Shown one piece after another: positions 7,486-14,668 of a stretch of 24,092 nt of DNA. The notes beneath the pieces were generated by a model that searched no databases, was not told the origin of the DNA, and saw only the letters and a program-made list of their open reading frames with translations. Both the position numbers and the translations under genes were made by a program. Location of the stretch: contig RFFQ01000047.1 of the NCBI GenBank assembly GCA_003697105.1, positions 1 through 24,092 on the forward strand, written 5' to 3'. The number at the start of each line of letters is the position of its first letter. Within the stretch, counting starts at the first letter, position 1. The stretch comes from Gemmatimonadota bacterium (lineage in GTDB: Bacteria > 4572-55 > J002).

Positions 7486-8223
7486 ATGGGAAAACCATAT
7501 GATATACTGATTATAGATGACGAAGAGGTGGTGGTCAATGCCACTATTAAAATTATGAGCCTCGAAGGGTTCACGGTGGATAGCGCCTTGGATGCCAAAA
7601 CCGGTTTGGAAAAATTGGCAACACAGCAATATCGTCTTCTACTTACCGATTTAATGTTGCCCGATATGTCCGGCTATGAAGTTATCACGTACATGAAAGC
7701 AAAGGGAATACAAATTCCGATCATTCTGATTACCGGTTATGCGACACTCGATAATGCGGTTAAAGCCATGAAAATGGGGATTTTTGATTTTATTCCCAAA
7801 CCCTTTGAAATTGAGGAACTGCTAGGTGTAACCCTGAGAGCCTGGCGCGTTCAAGCGGACGATATCCCTGCTGACCCACCGTGTCCCTCGCGGCGCTATT
7901 TGGGCAAACATGCTTGGGTAGATATCGATTCCGACGGTAGGGCGCATATCGGTGCTGCGGCACTCTTCCGAAAAACCGTAGGTACGATCAACCATATTCA
8001 TTTCCCGGCAAGGGGTCAGGAGGTAAAACAAGGCGGGCAGTGTTTAAAATTCCAAACGGATGATACCTATCAGCATACCCTTTGGTCACCGCTCAGTGGT
8101 ATCGTGATCGAGACAAATCATACGATTCAACAGCACCCCACTCGCCTAAAAGATGAAAATCCGTGGCTGGTTCAGCTTCTTCCCAGTAACATGGATGCTG
8201 AAATTAAACATTTGACGTTATGA
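7486..8223 (+). CDS. Response regulator with C-terminal GcvH-like (lipoyl-fold) domain
   Basis: A 245-residue protein starting 24 nt after the kinase. Residues 5-122 are a complete receiver domain: acidic pair Asp11-Asp12, phospho-acceptor Asp55 in LLLTDLMLPD, Thr83, and Lys105 in PKPF. Residues 138-240 resemble glycine cleavage H protein: YLGKHAWVDIDSDG, then a hydrophobic core and WSPLSGIVIETN, matching the H-protein 'HEWV' and 'APVSGEVVEVN' signatures. The lipoyl-lysine region (normally ESVKA) reads QTDDTYQHT, with no lysine, so it cannot be lipoylated in the usual way. There is no helix-turn-helix or enzymatic output domain. The fold could act as a docking or protein-protein module; the function is unknown. 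Confidence 0.88.
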   Translation: MGKPYDILIIDDEEVVVNATIKIMSLEGFTVDSALDAKTGLEKLATQQYRLLLTDLMLPDMSGYEVITYMKAKGIQIPIILITGYATLDNAVKAMKMGIFDFIPKPFEIEELLGVTLRAWRVQADDIPADPPCPSRRYLGKHAWVDIDSDGRAHIGAAALFRKTVGTINHIHFPARGQEVKQGGQCLKFQTDDTYQHTLWSPLSGIVIETNHTIQQHPTRLKDENPWLVQLLPSNMDAEIKHLTL

Positions 8224-8280
8224 CCTGCATCATTGGGATTCATTTATATATACTACATTTTAGTCGTCATGGAGGCTATC

Positions 8281-9405
8281 ATGGTTGCCCTAATTGTCAT
8301 TTTATGTATCGTCGCTTTTATCACGGCGGATGTGCTCATCCGAGTGATACTGCAACGCCTCGCTGAAGCTAAATTACGCAAAGAGCGACAAGCGGCGTTG
8401 GAAACCGGTCTCCGCTTGGATTTTGCCGATGAAGCAAAAACACTGAAACGAGTGGAGGTGACCAACCCCAAAGCGAAAATTTTAGCAGTAGATGATGAAG
8501 AGGTTGTCCTCTCCAGTTTTCGGAAGATTCTAGTGCTTGCCGGATATTCTATTGATACTGTGGAAACCGGTCAGGAAGCTTTGATGCTGGTTCAACATCA
8601 TGATTACGATTTCGTCTTCACCGACCTCAAAATGCCAGAGATGGATGGCGTCGAGGTGGTCAAGGGGGTCAAACACCTCCGCCCAGACATCGATGTGATC
8701 GTCATTACGGGCTACGCCACCATTGAAACCGCCGTCGAAACAATGAAATATGGCGCAATGGACTACGTCCAGAAACCTTTCACCGAAGATGAATTGGTCG
8801 ATTTTGTCAATAAGACCTACATCCGGCGCCAAGACCGGTTGGAACGGCAAATCAAACCGAAAATCCATTTAGTGACACCTACCAGCGGTGAATCTCCTGA
8901 CAAACACACCTTTAATGTCCCCGCCGGTATTTTCATCGCTCCCGAACATACTTGGGTCAGCATCCAGCTCAACGGGATGGCCCGCGTAGGGCTTGATGAT
9001 TTTGCACAAAAAATCATCGGTGAAATTGATGACGTGAAACTCCCGAAAATCGATCAAGTTGTGAAGAAGGGAGAACCCCTGTTTACGATCAAACACCTTT
9101 CTAACTCGATTCAATTTTTTGCCCCGATTAGCGGAAAAGTAACCGCTATCAATACAGAATTGATAAGTGATATTGATGCCATCAAATACAAGCCGTACGC
9201 CGAGGGGTGGATTTGTAACATCGAACCGGAACGGCTAACCGAAGAATTGCCTTCCCTGAAAATTGGTGCAGATGCGCTCGCGTGGTATCAACAGGAAGTC
9301 GATACGTATATCGATTTAGTCAAAAAAATCAGTGATCCGGATGCGTTTTGGACCACAATTTCCAAAATGTTTTTTCAGCCAAAAACGGAGTCGGGAAAGG
9401 AGTGA
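8281..9405 (+). CDS. Membrane-anchored response regulator with GcvH-like domain
   Basis: A 374-residue protein with an N-terminal transmembrane helix (VALIVILCIVAFITADVLIRVIL) and a charged, probably coiled-coil linker (25-60). The receiver domain (66-182) has Asp71-Asp72, phospho-acceptor Asp115 in FVFTDLKMPEMDG, Thr143 and Lys165 (QKPF). A GcvH-like domain follows at about 216-330: FIAPEHTWVSIQLNGMARVG, then FFAPISGKVTAIN and PYAEGWICNIEP, close to H-protein. The lipoyl-lysine position reads as serine (IKHLSNSIQFF). ATG 8281 is chosen because GGAGG (8271-8275) stands 5 nt upstream; the frame extends through ATG 8269 to TTG 8233. Membrane anchoring of a receiver domain is unusual and would place it beside the kinase or the FeS/NrfD complex. 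Confidence 0.88.
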   Translation: MVALIVILCIVAFITADVLIRVILQRLAEAKLRKERQAALETGLRLDFADEAKTLKRVEVTNPKAKILAVDDEEVVLSSFRKILVLAGYSIDTVETGQEALMLVQHHDYDFVFTDLKMPEMDGVEVVKGVKHLRPDIDVIVITGYATIETAVETMKYGAMDYVQKPFTEDELVDFVNKTYIRRQDRLERQIKPKIHLVTPTSGESPDKHTFNVPAGIFIAPEHTWVSIQLNGMARVGLDDFAQKIIGEIDDVKLPKIDQVVKKGEPLFTIKHLSNSIQFFAPISGKVTAINTELISDIDAIKYKPYAEGWICNIEPERLTEELPSLKIGADALAWYQQEVDTYIDLVKKISDPDAFWTTISKMFFQPKTESGKE

Positions 9406-9410
9406 GGTAA

Positions 9411-10208
9411 ATGCACCCCCAAAGTAATAGCGAGGGTTACGCCATTTTAACCGACCTGACCAAGTGTATCGGCTGCGAAGCGTGTGTACAAGCTTGCAAA
9501 ACGATCAACGAACTACCACCGGCAGAACATCCTTCTAAACTATCTGCGACCACCTGGACATACATTGATCGTCGGGAGGGTGTGAACATCCGCCGGCAGT
9601 GCCTGCACTGTCTTGATCCGGCCTGTGCCTCTGTCTGTCCGGTGGCGGCATTACATAAAACTGAGACTGGGGCGGTGATATACGATTTCAACCGGTGTAT
9701 CGGATGCCGCTACTGTCTGTTAGCCTGTCCGTTTGAAATTCCCAAATATGAGTGGGATAAAGCGTTGCCGCGGGTGCAAAAGTGCATCCTTTGCTATGAA
9801 AAACGGGTATCCAAAGGCGAAGAACCGGCATGTACCGCCATCTGTCCCACCGGGGCGACCCTTTTCGGCAAACGTAACGAACTTCTCGATGTTGCTCGCC
9901 AACGGATCAAAGATCATCCTGAAATATACGTGAATCATATCTACGGTGTGGCAGAAGCGGGCGGCACATCCGTGCTGTACCTCTCTGATGTACCCTTCGA
10001 GCAGTTAGGGTTTAAAACCGCGCAAACCACCCCCTACCCCCAACTAACATGGAATATCTTACGCCATATCCCCACCGTCGTTAGTGTGGGGGGTGTCGGT
10101 ATGTTGGGCACCTGGTGGATTATCCATCGACGGATGCTGATCGAAAAGGTCAATAACGGCGAACTCTCCGAGGAAGAAGCTTTCGGAAAGCGAGGTGAAA
10201 CCCCATGA
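9411..10208 (+). CDS. Four-cluster [4Fe-4S] ferredoxin subunit with C-terminal membrane anchor (HmcB/HybA-like)
   Basis: A 265-residue electron-transfer subunit. The cysteine pattern for four [4Fe-4S] clusters is complete: CIGCEACVQACK (19-30), CLHCLDPACASVCPV, CIGCRYCLLACPFEIP, and CILCYEKR...PACTAICPTGA. A transmembrane helix near the end (PTVVSVGGVGMLGTWWIIH) resembles the anchor of HybA/FdnH-type subunits. There is no Tat or Sec signal at the N-terminus, so the clusters should face the cytoplasm, as in Hmc of Desulfovibrio. The gene starts 6 nt after the regulator and overlaps the next by 4 nt (ATGA), indicating translational coupling to its NrfD partner. Confidence 0.92.
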   Translation: MHPQSNSEGYAILTDLTKCIGCEACVQACKTINELPPAEHPSKLSATTWTYIDRREGVNIRRQCLHCLDPACASVCPVAALHKTETGAVIYDFNRCIGCRYCLLACPFEIPKYEWDKALPRVQKCILCYEKRVSKGEEPACTAICPTGATLFGKRNELLDVARQRIKDHPEIYVNHIYGVAEAGGTSVLYLSDVPFEQLGFKTAQTTPYPQLTWNILRHIPTVVSVGGVGMLGTWWIIHRRMLIEKVNNGELSEEEAFGKRGETP

Positions 10209-11749
10209 AGATAAAAATTACCTTTTGGCGGGTTATCGCTCTGCTGATTTTACTTGCTGGATTGTACGCTACTTTTCTGCGCTTCACGCGCGGTTTGGGG
10301 GCGGTAACGAACCTTTCGGATCAATTCCCGTGGGGCTTATGGATTGGTTTTGATGTATTGGTCGGGGTGGGGTTAGCCGCCGGGGGGTTCACGATTGCCG
10401 CTATCGTTCATATTTTCAATATCGAAACATACGAGTCGATTAGTCGCCCCACCTTATTGACGGCGTTTTTGGGCTATTTGTTGGTTGCAACTGCTATTAT
10501 GTTCGATATTGGGCAACCGCATCGAATTTGGCATCCAATCATCATGTGGAATCCGCATTCCGTGATGTTTGAAGTCGCGTGGTGTGTCACCCTTTATCTG
10601 ACCGTCCTGGCACTGGAATTTAGCCCGATTGTCTTTGAAAAATTCAATCTCAACGTTCCGCTGAAAGTGATGCGAACCATTTATTTGCCGTTGGTTATTT
10701 TAGGAGTATTGCTTTCCATGCTCCACCAATCCTCACTCGGTACCGTATATGTGATTGTCCCGGATAAACTCTACGGGTTGTGGTATTCGCCGATGTTGCC
10801 GATTTTCTTCTTTATTTCAGCCATCTCGGTGGGACTCGCAATGACGATCTTTGAGTCATTCCTTAGTTACCGTGCCTTTGGTAAACGCCTCGAATTAAAT
10901 ATCCTAGTGGGGTTAGCACGGGTGTTAGTGGTTATCTTAGCCGTTTACCTGATCCTCAAGTTTCAGGATTTACGCTTACGGGGCAATCTACCGCTTGTCT
11001 TTCAACTCACTGAGGAAAGTGTTCTCTTTTGGGGTGAGATCGGCTTAGGCGTGTTCTTACCGATGATCCTGTTGTTTATTCCCCAAGTACGAGTAAAACG
11101 GGCAGGCTTATTTTTCTCCGCACTATTGGTGATAATGGGCTTCATCCTGAATCGACTCAACGTGAGCATTACCGGCATGTTACACAATGAAACATACTTT
11201 CCCAAATGGACTGAAGTCGCCATCACCCTAAGTTTTGTCACGGTTGGTTTCATCGTATTTGCTTTAGCGGTGAAATATCTGGATATTTTCCCAACGGAAG
11301 AAATCGACCCGCATAATCCCCCGCCACTGGAACAGATAGGGCTTTCGGGTCGCGTCATTCTAGGCATGTGGGGAGTCGTGCTCGCTGGATTTATCATCTA
11401 TGGTCTGGCTAAAGATAACCGGCTCGAACACCCGGTTGAAGCTGCCGCCATTGAACGCAAAACCGACCCGCTGCGTGAACTCGAATTTACTAATTTGCCA
11501 GCAGACATCGTCTATGACAAAAGTGATATGGGAACTGTGACATTCAGTCATGAGACACATCTATTGTTGGTAGATAACCCCCAGTGCCAGCCATGCCACC
11601 CCAAGTTGTATGACTATAACATTACCCCCAAACAGCAGACCCCGCTGGTGGGTGACGTTATGCACGAATCTCAATCCTGCGGGCACTGCCATAACGGTAC
11701 GATGGCGTTCAGCATCGAGGAAGAATGTACGCTATGTCATGTAGAGTAA
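10205..11749 (+). CDS. NrfD/HybB-like quinone-interacting membrane protein fused to a triheme cytochrome c7 domain
   Basis: A 514-residue protein. Residues 1-410 form about ten transmembrane helices of the NrfD/HybB/HmcC family, which exchanges electrons with the quinone pool. The HybB-type stretch SMLHQSSLGTVYV followed by DKLYGLWYSPMLPIFFF is clear. After the last helix (ILGMWGVVLAGFIIYGLAK) a linker leads into a roughly 70-residue domain with VTFSHETH and three heme motifs, CQPCH, CGHCH and CTLCH, the layout of class III c7 cytochromes. These hemes must lie in the periplasm, so the C-terminus is outside. Together with the upstream ferredoxin this would link a cytoplasmic FeS chain, quinone and periplasmic cytochromes. 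NrfD-c7 fusion is not the usual arrangement. Confidence 0.9.
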   Translation: MKIKITFWRVIALLILLAGLYATFLRFTRGLGAVTNLSDQFPWGLWIGFDVLVGVGLAAGGFTIAAIVHIFNIETYESISRPTLLTAFLGYLLVATAIMFDIGQPHRIWHPIIMWNPHSVMFEVAWCVTLYLTVLALEFSPIVFEKFNLNVPLKVMRTIYLPLVILGVLLSMLHQSSLGTVYVIVPDKLYGLWYSPMLPIFFFISAISVGLAMTIFESFLSYRAFGKRLELNILVGLARVLVVILAVYLILKFQDLRLRGNLPLVFQLTEESVLFWGEIGLGVFLPMILLFIPQVRVKRAGLFFSALLVIMGFILNRLNVSITGMLHNETYFPKWTEVAITLSFVTVGFIVFALAVKYLDIFPTEEIDPHNPPPLEQIGLSGRVILGMWGVVLAGFIIYGLAKDNRLEHPVEAAAIERKTDPLRELEFTNLPADIVYDKSDMGTVTFSHETHLLLVDNPQCQPCHPKLYDYNITPKQQTPLVGDVMHESQSCGHCHNGTMAFSIEEECTLCHVE

Positions 11750-11851
11750 TCGATATAAATATATTTATGTAACATGATGATATTAAAAATGTTAATACGT
11801 GTAACACACCAACATCAAAACCTGTTTTGGATGATTTCTAATCAAAAAACC

Positions 11852-11880
11852 TTGACTTTAACGAGTTCATGATATATTAT
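11852..11880 (+). promoter_or_regulatory. Sigma-70-like promoter upstream of the UGA-interrupted cytochrome lipoprotein
   Basis: TTGACT (11852-11857), a 17-nt spacer, then TATTAT (11875-11880), five of six matches to each consensus hexamer. The predicted start near 11887 would give a leader of about 200 nt before the ATG at 12087. The preceding 100 nt (11750-11851) are AT-rich, and I see no clear terminator there for the upstream operon. Confidence 0.65.
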
Positions 11881-11886
11881 TCAAGC

Positions 11887-12086
11887 AATAAGCGGAGTTG
11901 AAACTCCACTAATTGGAGTGTCAATTTAAGTAGGGTGTGTCGTTCATTTATCCGGCTTTATAATACCTTGTATGCCACACCATCCCTACTTGAAGATTGT
12001 TACGTTCTAGACCGGTCTTTTCCTGCGTTGAACGGTACCTTCAACGTGTTACGTTCTCTCATTTTTCATGTTAAGGAAGGTGAGTC
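11887..12086 (+). promoter_or_regulatory. Structured 5' leader with competing hairpins
   Basis: The leader contains several inverted repeats. GGAGT (11894-11898) and GGAGT (11915-11919) can each pair with the same ACTCC (11903-11907), so the two hairpins exclude each other; the second is extended by TTGA/TCAA. AAGTAGGGTGTG (11928-11939) pairs with CACACCATCCCTACTT (11976-11991) apart from a 4-nt bulge. AGACCGGTCT (12009-12018) is a perfect palindrome. CGTTGAA/TTCAACG (12026-12046) form a 7-bp stem. GTTACGTTCT occurs twice (11999 and 12048). No T-run follows any of them, so translational or stability control is more likely than attenuation. I do not recognise a known riboswitch class. Confidence 0.5.
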
Positions 12087-13436
12087 ATGATCTTTAAACG
12101 TACGATTTTGTTCGTGGCTGTGATGGCATTAACCCTGTTCATCTGGCTTTCCGGATGTACGGATAAGTATCCTACGGAAGAGGAAAAACAAGATCAGGTC
12201 GCGATGTCCAGTTGTACGACGTGCCACTTGAATGAAACGGTGCTCAAGGAGTTCGTTGGTAGTGATTTAGTACCTCCTCCCGGTTCTGGCGAAGGCTGAG
12301 GTGGTTCAGTGTCGGGGGTCCCGGCATGGAAGACAATTTTTGTGAATGCTGACTTTTTGGAAACCGTGCATGGCAGTATGGCGTGTGAAGACTGTCACGC
12401 CGGTAATCCAAAGAGCTTCACTCTGGAAGGCGCCCACGAAGGGCTGATCGCCCTGCCCAGTGAAAATGCCGTGGCGAGTTGCGGTGGCTGTCACGCTGAT
12501 GTGACCGAGAAGTTTGCCACCAGCTTGCATTATAACCAAGAAGGTTATTTTCACTGGTTTGAGGAACGAGCCGGTTACGACCTGGCAAGTGATGCCCACA
12601 AATTACAGGAATTTGGCGCAGAATGCGGTAGCTGCCATACCTCCTGCGGGGATTGCCATATCGGACGTCCCAAATCGAATGGCGGCGGGTTAGGCAATGG
12701 CGGCCATCTGTTTCAGGGGACGCCAAGCATGACCGACAACTGTACCGCCTGCCACGGCTCACGCGTGGGTGAAGAGTACACCGGTGCGCATACCAGTCAA
12801 GGCATTAAAGCGGATGTGCATTACATCCCCAATGCCAAACGGTGCGAATTCTGCCACAGCGGGGCGGAAATGCACGGTGACGGCAATATCTATGTGGATC
12901 GCTATGATGCGGATATGGTACATGCCGTTAAGTGCGAGGATTGCCATGAGTCAGCGCGTAATGCCAACTTTTACCACACCGTGCACTGGGCAGGTGGAGA
13001 GTCCAGTGGTAATAAGTTGCAATGCCAGGTTTGCCATTCCCAGTCCTACAAGAACTGTAACGGCTGCCATGTGGGTGGCGATGGTATCACTGGTTCATCC
13101 TATCTGACCTTTGAAATTGGTCGGAATTATATGAAGAGTGAACGCCATGATTTTGATTACATGGTAGTTCGCCATATCCCAATTGCACCGGATACCTACG
13201 CCGAATGGGGGGAATCGGATTTAGCCAACTATACGGCACATCCCACGTGGAAGCTCGCTACACCGCATAATATCCAGCGGTGGACCGAACAAACCACGGT
13301 TGAAGAAGGCGAATCCTGCGGCAGTTCCTGCCATGATAGTGACATTTATCTGCGCGAAAGTGACATCGAGCTGTATAACGCCAGCGGTTACGAAGAACTG
13401 GAACGCATCGCCAACCAACCGGTGTTTATGGATTAG
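12087..13436 (+). CDS. Undecaheme cytochrome c lipoprotein interrupted by one in-frame UGA (candidate selenoprotein)
   Basis: A continuous frame of 450 codons broken only by TGA at codon 71 (12297-12299). The 5' part (12087-12299) supplies a lipoprotein signal peptide with lipobox LSGC (Cys24) and heme motif CTTCH (43-47). The 3' part (12309-13436 if started at GTG) has no signal peptide or ribosome binding site. It carries CEDCH, CGGCH, CGSCH, CGDCH, CTACH, CEFCH, CEDCH, CQVCH, CNGCH and a CX3CH motif (CGSSCH). A periplasmic cytochrome cannot mature without export, so the halves belong together: 11 heme sites in a 449-residue lipoprotein. The UGA sits in GEG-UGA-GGS with a SECIS-like hairpin directly after. 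Alternatives are a recent GGA-to-TGA nonsense mutation or a sequencing error. A promoter and structured leader precede it; a terminator follows. Confidence 0.8.
12297..12331 (+). promoter_or_regulatory. In-frame UGA codon and SECIS-like hairpin
   Basis: UGA at 12297-12299. A core stem of 7 bp, TGTCGGG (12310-12316) with CCCGGCA (12320-12326), closes a GGT loop at 12317-12319. It extends downward through G-T, an A/G mismatch, then C-G, T-A and T-A to 12305/12331. The loop begins 17 nt after the UGA and contains G then U, features described for bacterial SECIS elements. No bulged U like that of E. coli fdhF is evident. Confidence 0.5.
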
Positions 13437-13443
13437 TTTACCC

Positions 13444-13479
13444 GACCTCGCGGGAACGCCTTTCGCGAGGTCTATTTTA
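13444..13479 (+). terminator. Rho-independent terminator after the cytochrome lipoprotein
   Basis: GACCTCGCG (13444-13452) pairs perfectly with CGCGAGGTC (13464-13472) around an 11-nt loop, followed by TATTTTA. It lies 7 nt after the stop codon. The remaining 80 or so bases to the next gene are AT-rich, with no feature I can support beyond the Shine-Dalgarno GGAGG at 13555. Confidence 0.85.
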
Positions 13480-13564
13480 TTTATCTTTATCATTATACGG
13501 TGCTACCTAATTTCATTTCGTTTAACCATATATTTATTTATATCTAATATTTTAGGAGGTTTTC

Positions 13565-14602
13565 ATGTTGTCCAAAAAATTATTTCTGGTGCTAATATTA
13601 ACGTTTACGCTAAGCATGTTTATGTTGGGGTGTGATGATGATGACAATGGGAGTGGCGATACCGTCGATGAAACGGCACTGCTGTTAGCCGCCGGTGATG
13701 CCTATTTTGGTAGCTACCTGACCACTGCTGGGGAAAGCCCCAACATCTCCATCACAGAACTCTACGGGTTGCTCACGGATACCGATACCACAAATGATCC
13801 GTATCTTCTGGATTTTCGTTCGGAAAGCGATTTTAACGCGGGGCATATCAACGGGGCGGTGCACATGTCTTTGTCAGAATTACCGGACGCCGTGGATACA
13901 TTGCCGACAGACAAAACGATTGTTACGATCTGCTATATGGGGCAAACCGCCAGCCACGCGGCGGCATTTATCAATTTGATTGCCCAAGACCCAGACTATT
14001 CCGGCTTACATGCGCGTAATTTACTGTTTGGGATGAGTGCGGTCGGTACGCCATCCGGACCGTACATCCAGAATTGGGTCAATACCATTGCCACGGATGA
14101 ATGGGTTGATCAATTGGAGACCACTCCCCACACCGCAACCCAAACCTATGATCTGCCGACCATCAATACGGGGGAAAACACCCTGGCAGAAATTCTGAAA
14201 GCACGTTGGACGGAATATCTGACAAGCAATGGGAATTGGGCAAACCTGACCAACACCGCAGACGTTTTTGTAAACAATAGTAATTATTTTATTATCAACT
14301 ATTGGCCCCAAAGTGAGTATGAAAATCCGGGACACATTCCAGGTGCCTATTGCTTTCCACCCAAAACGTCAATCCAATCGGATGCGGATCTGAACAAACT
14401 GCCATTGGATCAAGACATTATTGTTTATTGCTACACAGGACAAACATCTGCCCAATTAGCGGCATATCTGCGGTTATTGGGCTACAAAGCCTGGAGTCTG
14501 GCATGGGGCGTCAATGGGTTTGCCTATCATGCCTTAGATGGCATTGGGCACCAATACAGTCCTCCGGTAGATGACCATTCTGCCATTTTGTGGACACCTT
14601 AA
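13565..14602 (+). CDS. Tandem-rhodanese lipoprotein
   Basis: A 345-residue protein with a lipoprotein signal (lipobox MLGC, Cys23) followed by CDDDDNGSG; an Asp at +2 could influence membrane sorting. Two rhodanese domains follow. The first has LLDFRSESDFNAGHINGAVH and active-site loop CYMGQTA at Cys123. The second has WPQSEYENPGHIPGA and loop CYTGQTS at Cys289. Both keep the catalytic cysteine, so both could carry persulfide. Rhodaneses transfer sulfane sulfur, which would fit sulfur handling in the periplasm, although the acceptor is unknown. Start ATG has AGGAGG just upstream. The gene sits between two terminators, so it may have its own promoter, but I cannot point to one. Confidence 0.9.
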   Translation: MLSKKLFLVLILTFTLSMFMLGCDDDDNGSGDTVDETALLLAAGDAYFGSYLTTAGESPNISITELYGLLTDTDTTNDPYLLDFRSESDFNAGHINGAVHMSLSELPDAVDTLPTDKTIVTICYMGQTASHAAAFINLIAQDPDYSGLHARNLLFGMSAVGTPSGPYIQNWVNTIATDEWVDQLETTPHTATQTYDLPTINTGENTLAEILKARWTEYLTSNGNWANLTNTADVFVNNSNYFIINYWPQSEYENPGHIPGAYCFPPKTSIQSDADLNKLPLDQDIIVYCYTGQTSAQLAAYLRLLGYKAWSLAWGVNGFAYHALDGIGHQYSPPVDDHSAILWTP

Positions 14603-14620
14603 CCGTTTCATTTCGCAACT

Positions 14621-14654
14621 CCGGGGTCTGGATACCCCCAGACTCCGGTTTTTT
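14621..14654 (+). terminator. Rho-independent terminator after the rhodanese gene
   Basis: CCGGGGTCTGG (14621-14631) pairs with CCAGACTCCGG (14638-14648) with a single G-T wobble, a 6-nt loop, and is followed by TTTTTT. The next gene starts only 15 nt later, so some readthrough or a hidden promoter is needed to express the porin-cytochrome genes. Confidence 0.88.
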
Positions 14655-14668
14655 CAAGGCGGTGAATC

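Noticed and set aside
7486-8223. A glycine cleavage H protein working in one-carbon metabolism
   Set aside because: The domain is fused to a receiver, lacks the lipoyl-lysine, and no other gcv genes are nearby.
11750-11851. Terminator for the NrfD-c7 operon
   Set aside because: The region is AT-rich, but I find only weak, short inverted repeats without a proper T-run.
12297-12299. UGA reassigned to glycine genome-wide, as in some candidate phyla (GEG-UGA-GGS would read as a glycine run)
   Set aside because: ruvX, the ferredoxins and other genes here end at TGA at the expected protein length, so UGA is a normal stop in this genome.
12309-13436. Independent gene starting at GTG 12309
   Set aside because: It has no signal peptide or ribosome binding site and shares the frame of the upstream lipoprotein start; a cytoplasmic multiheme cytochrome would not be matured.
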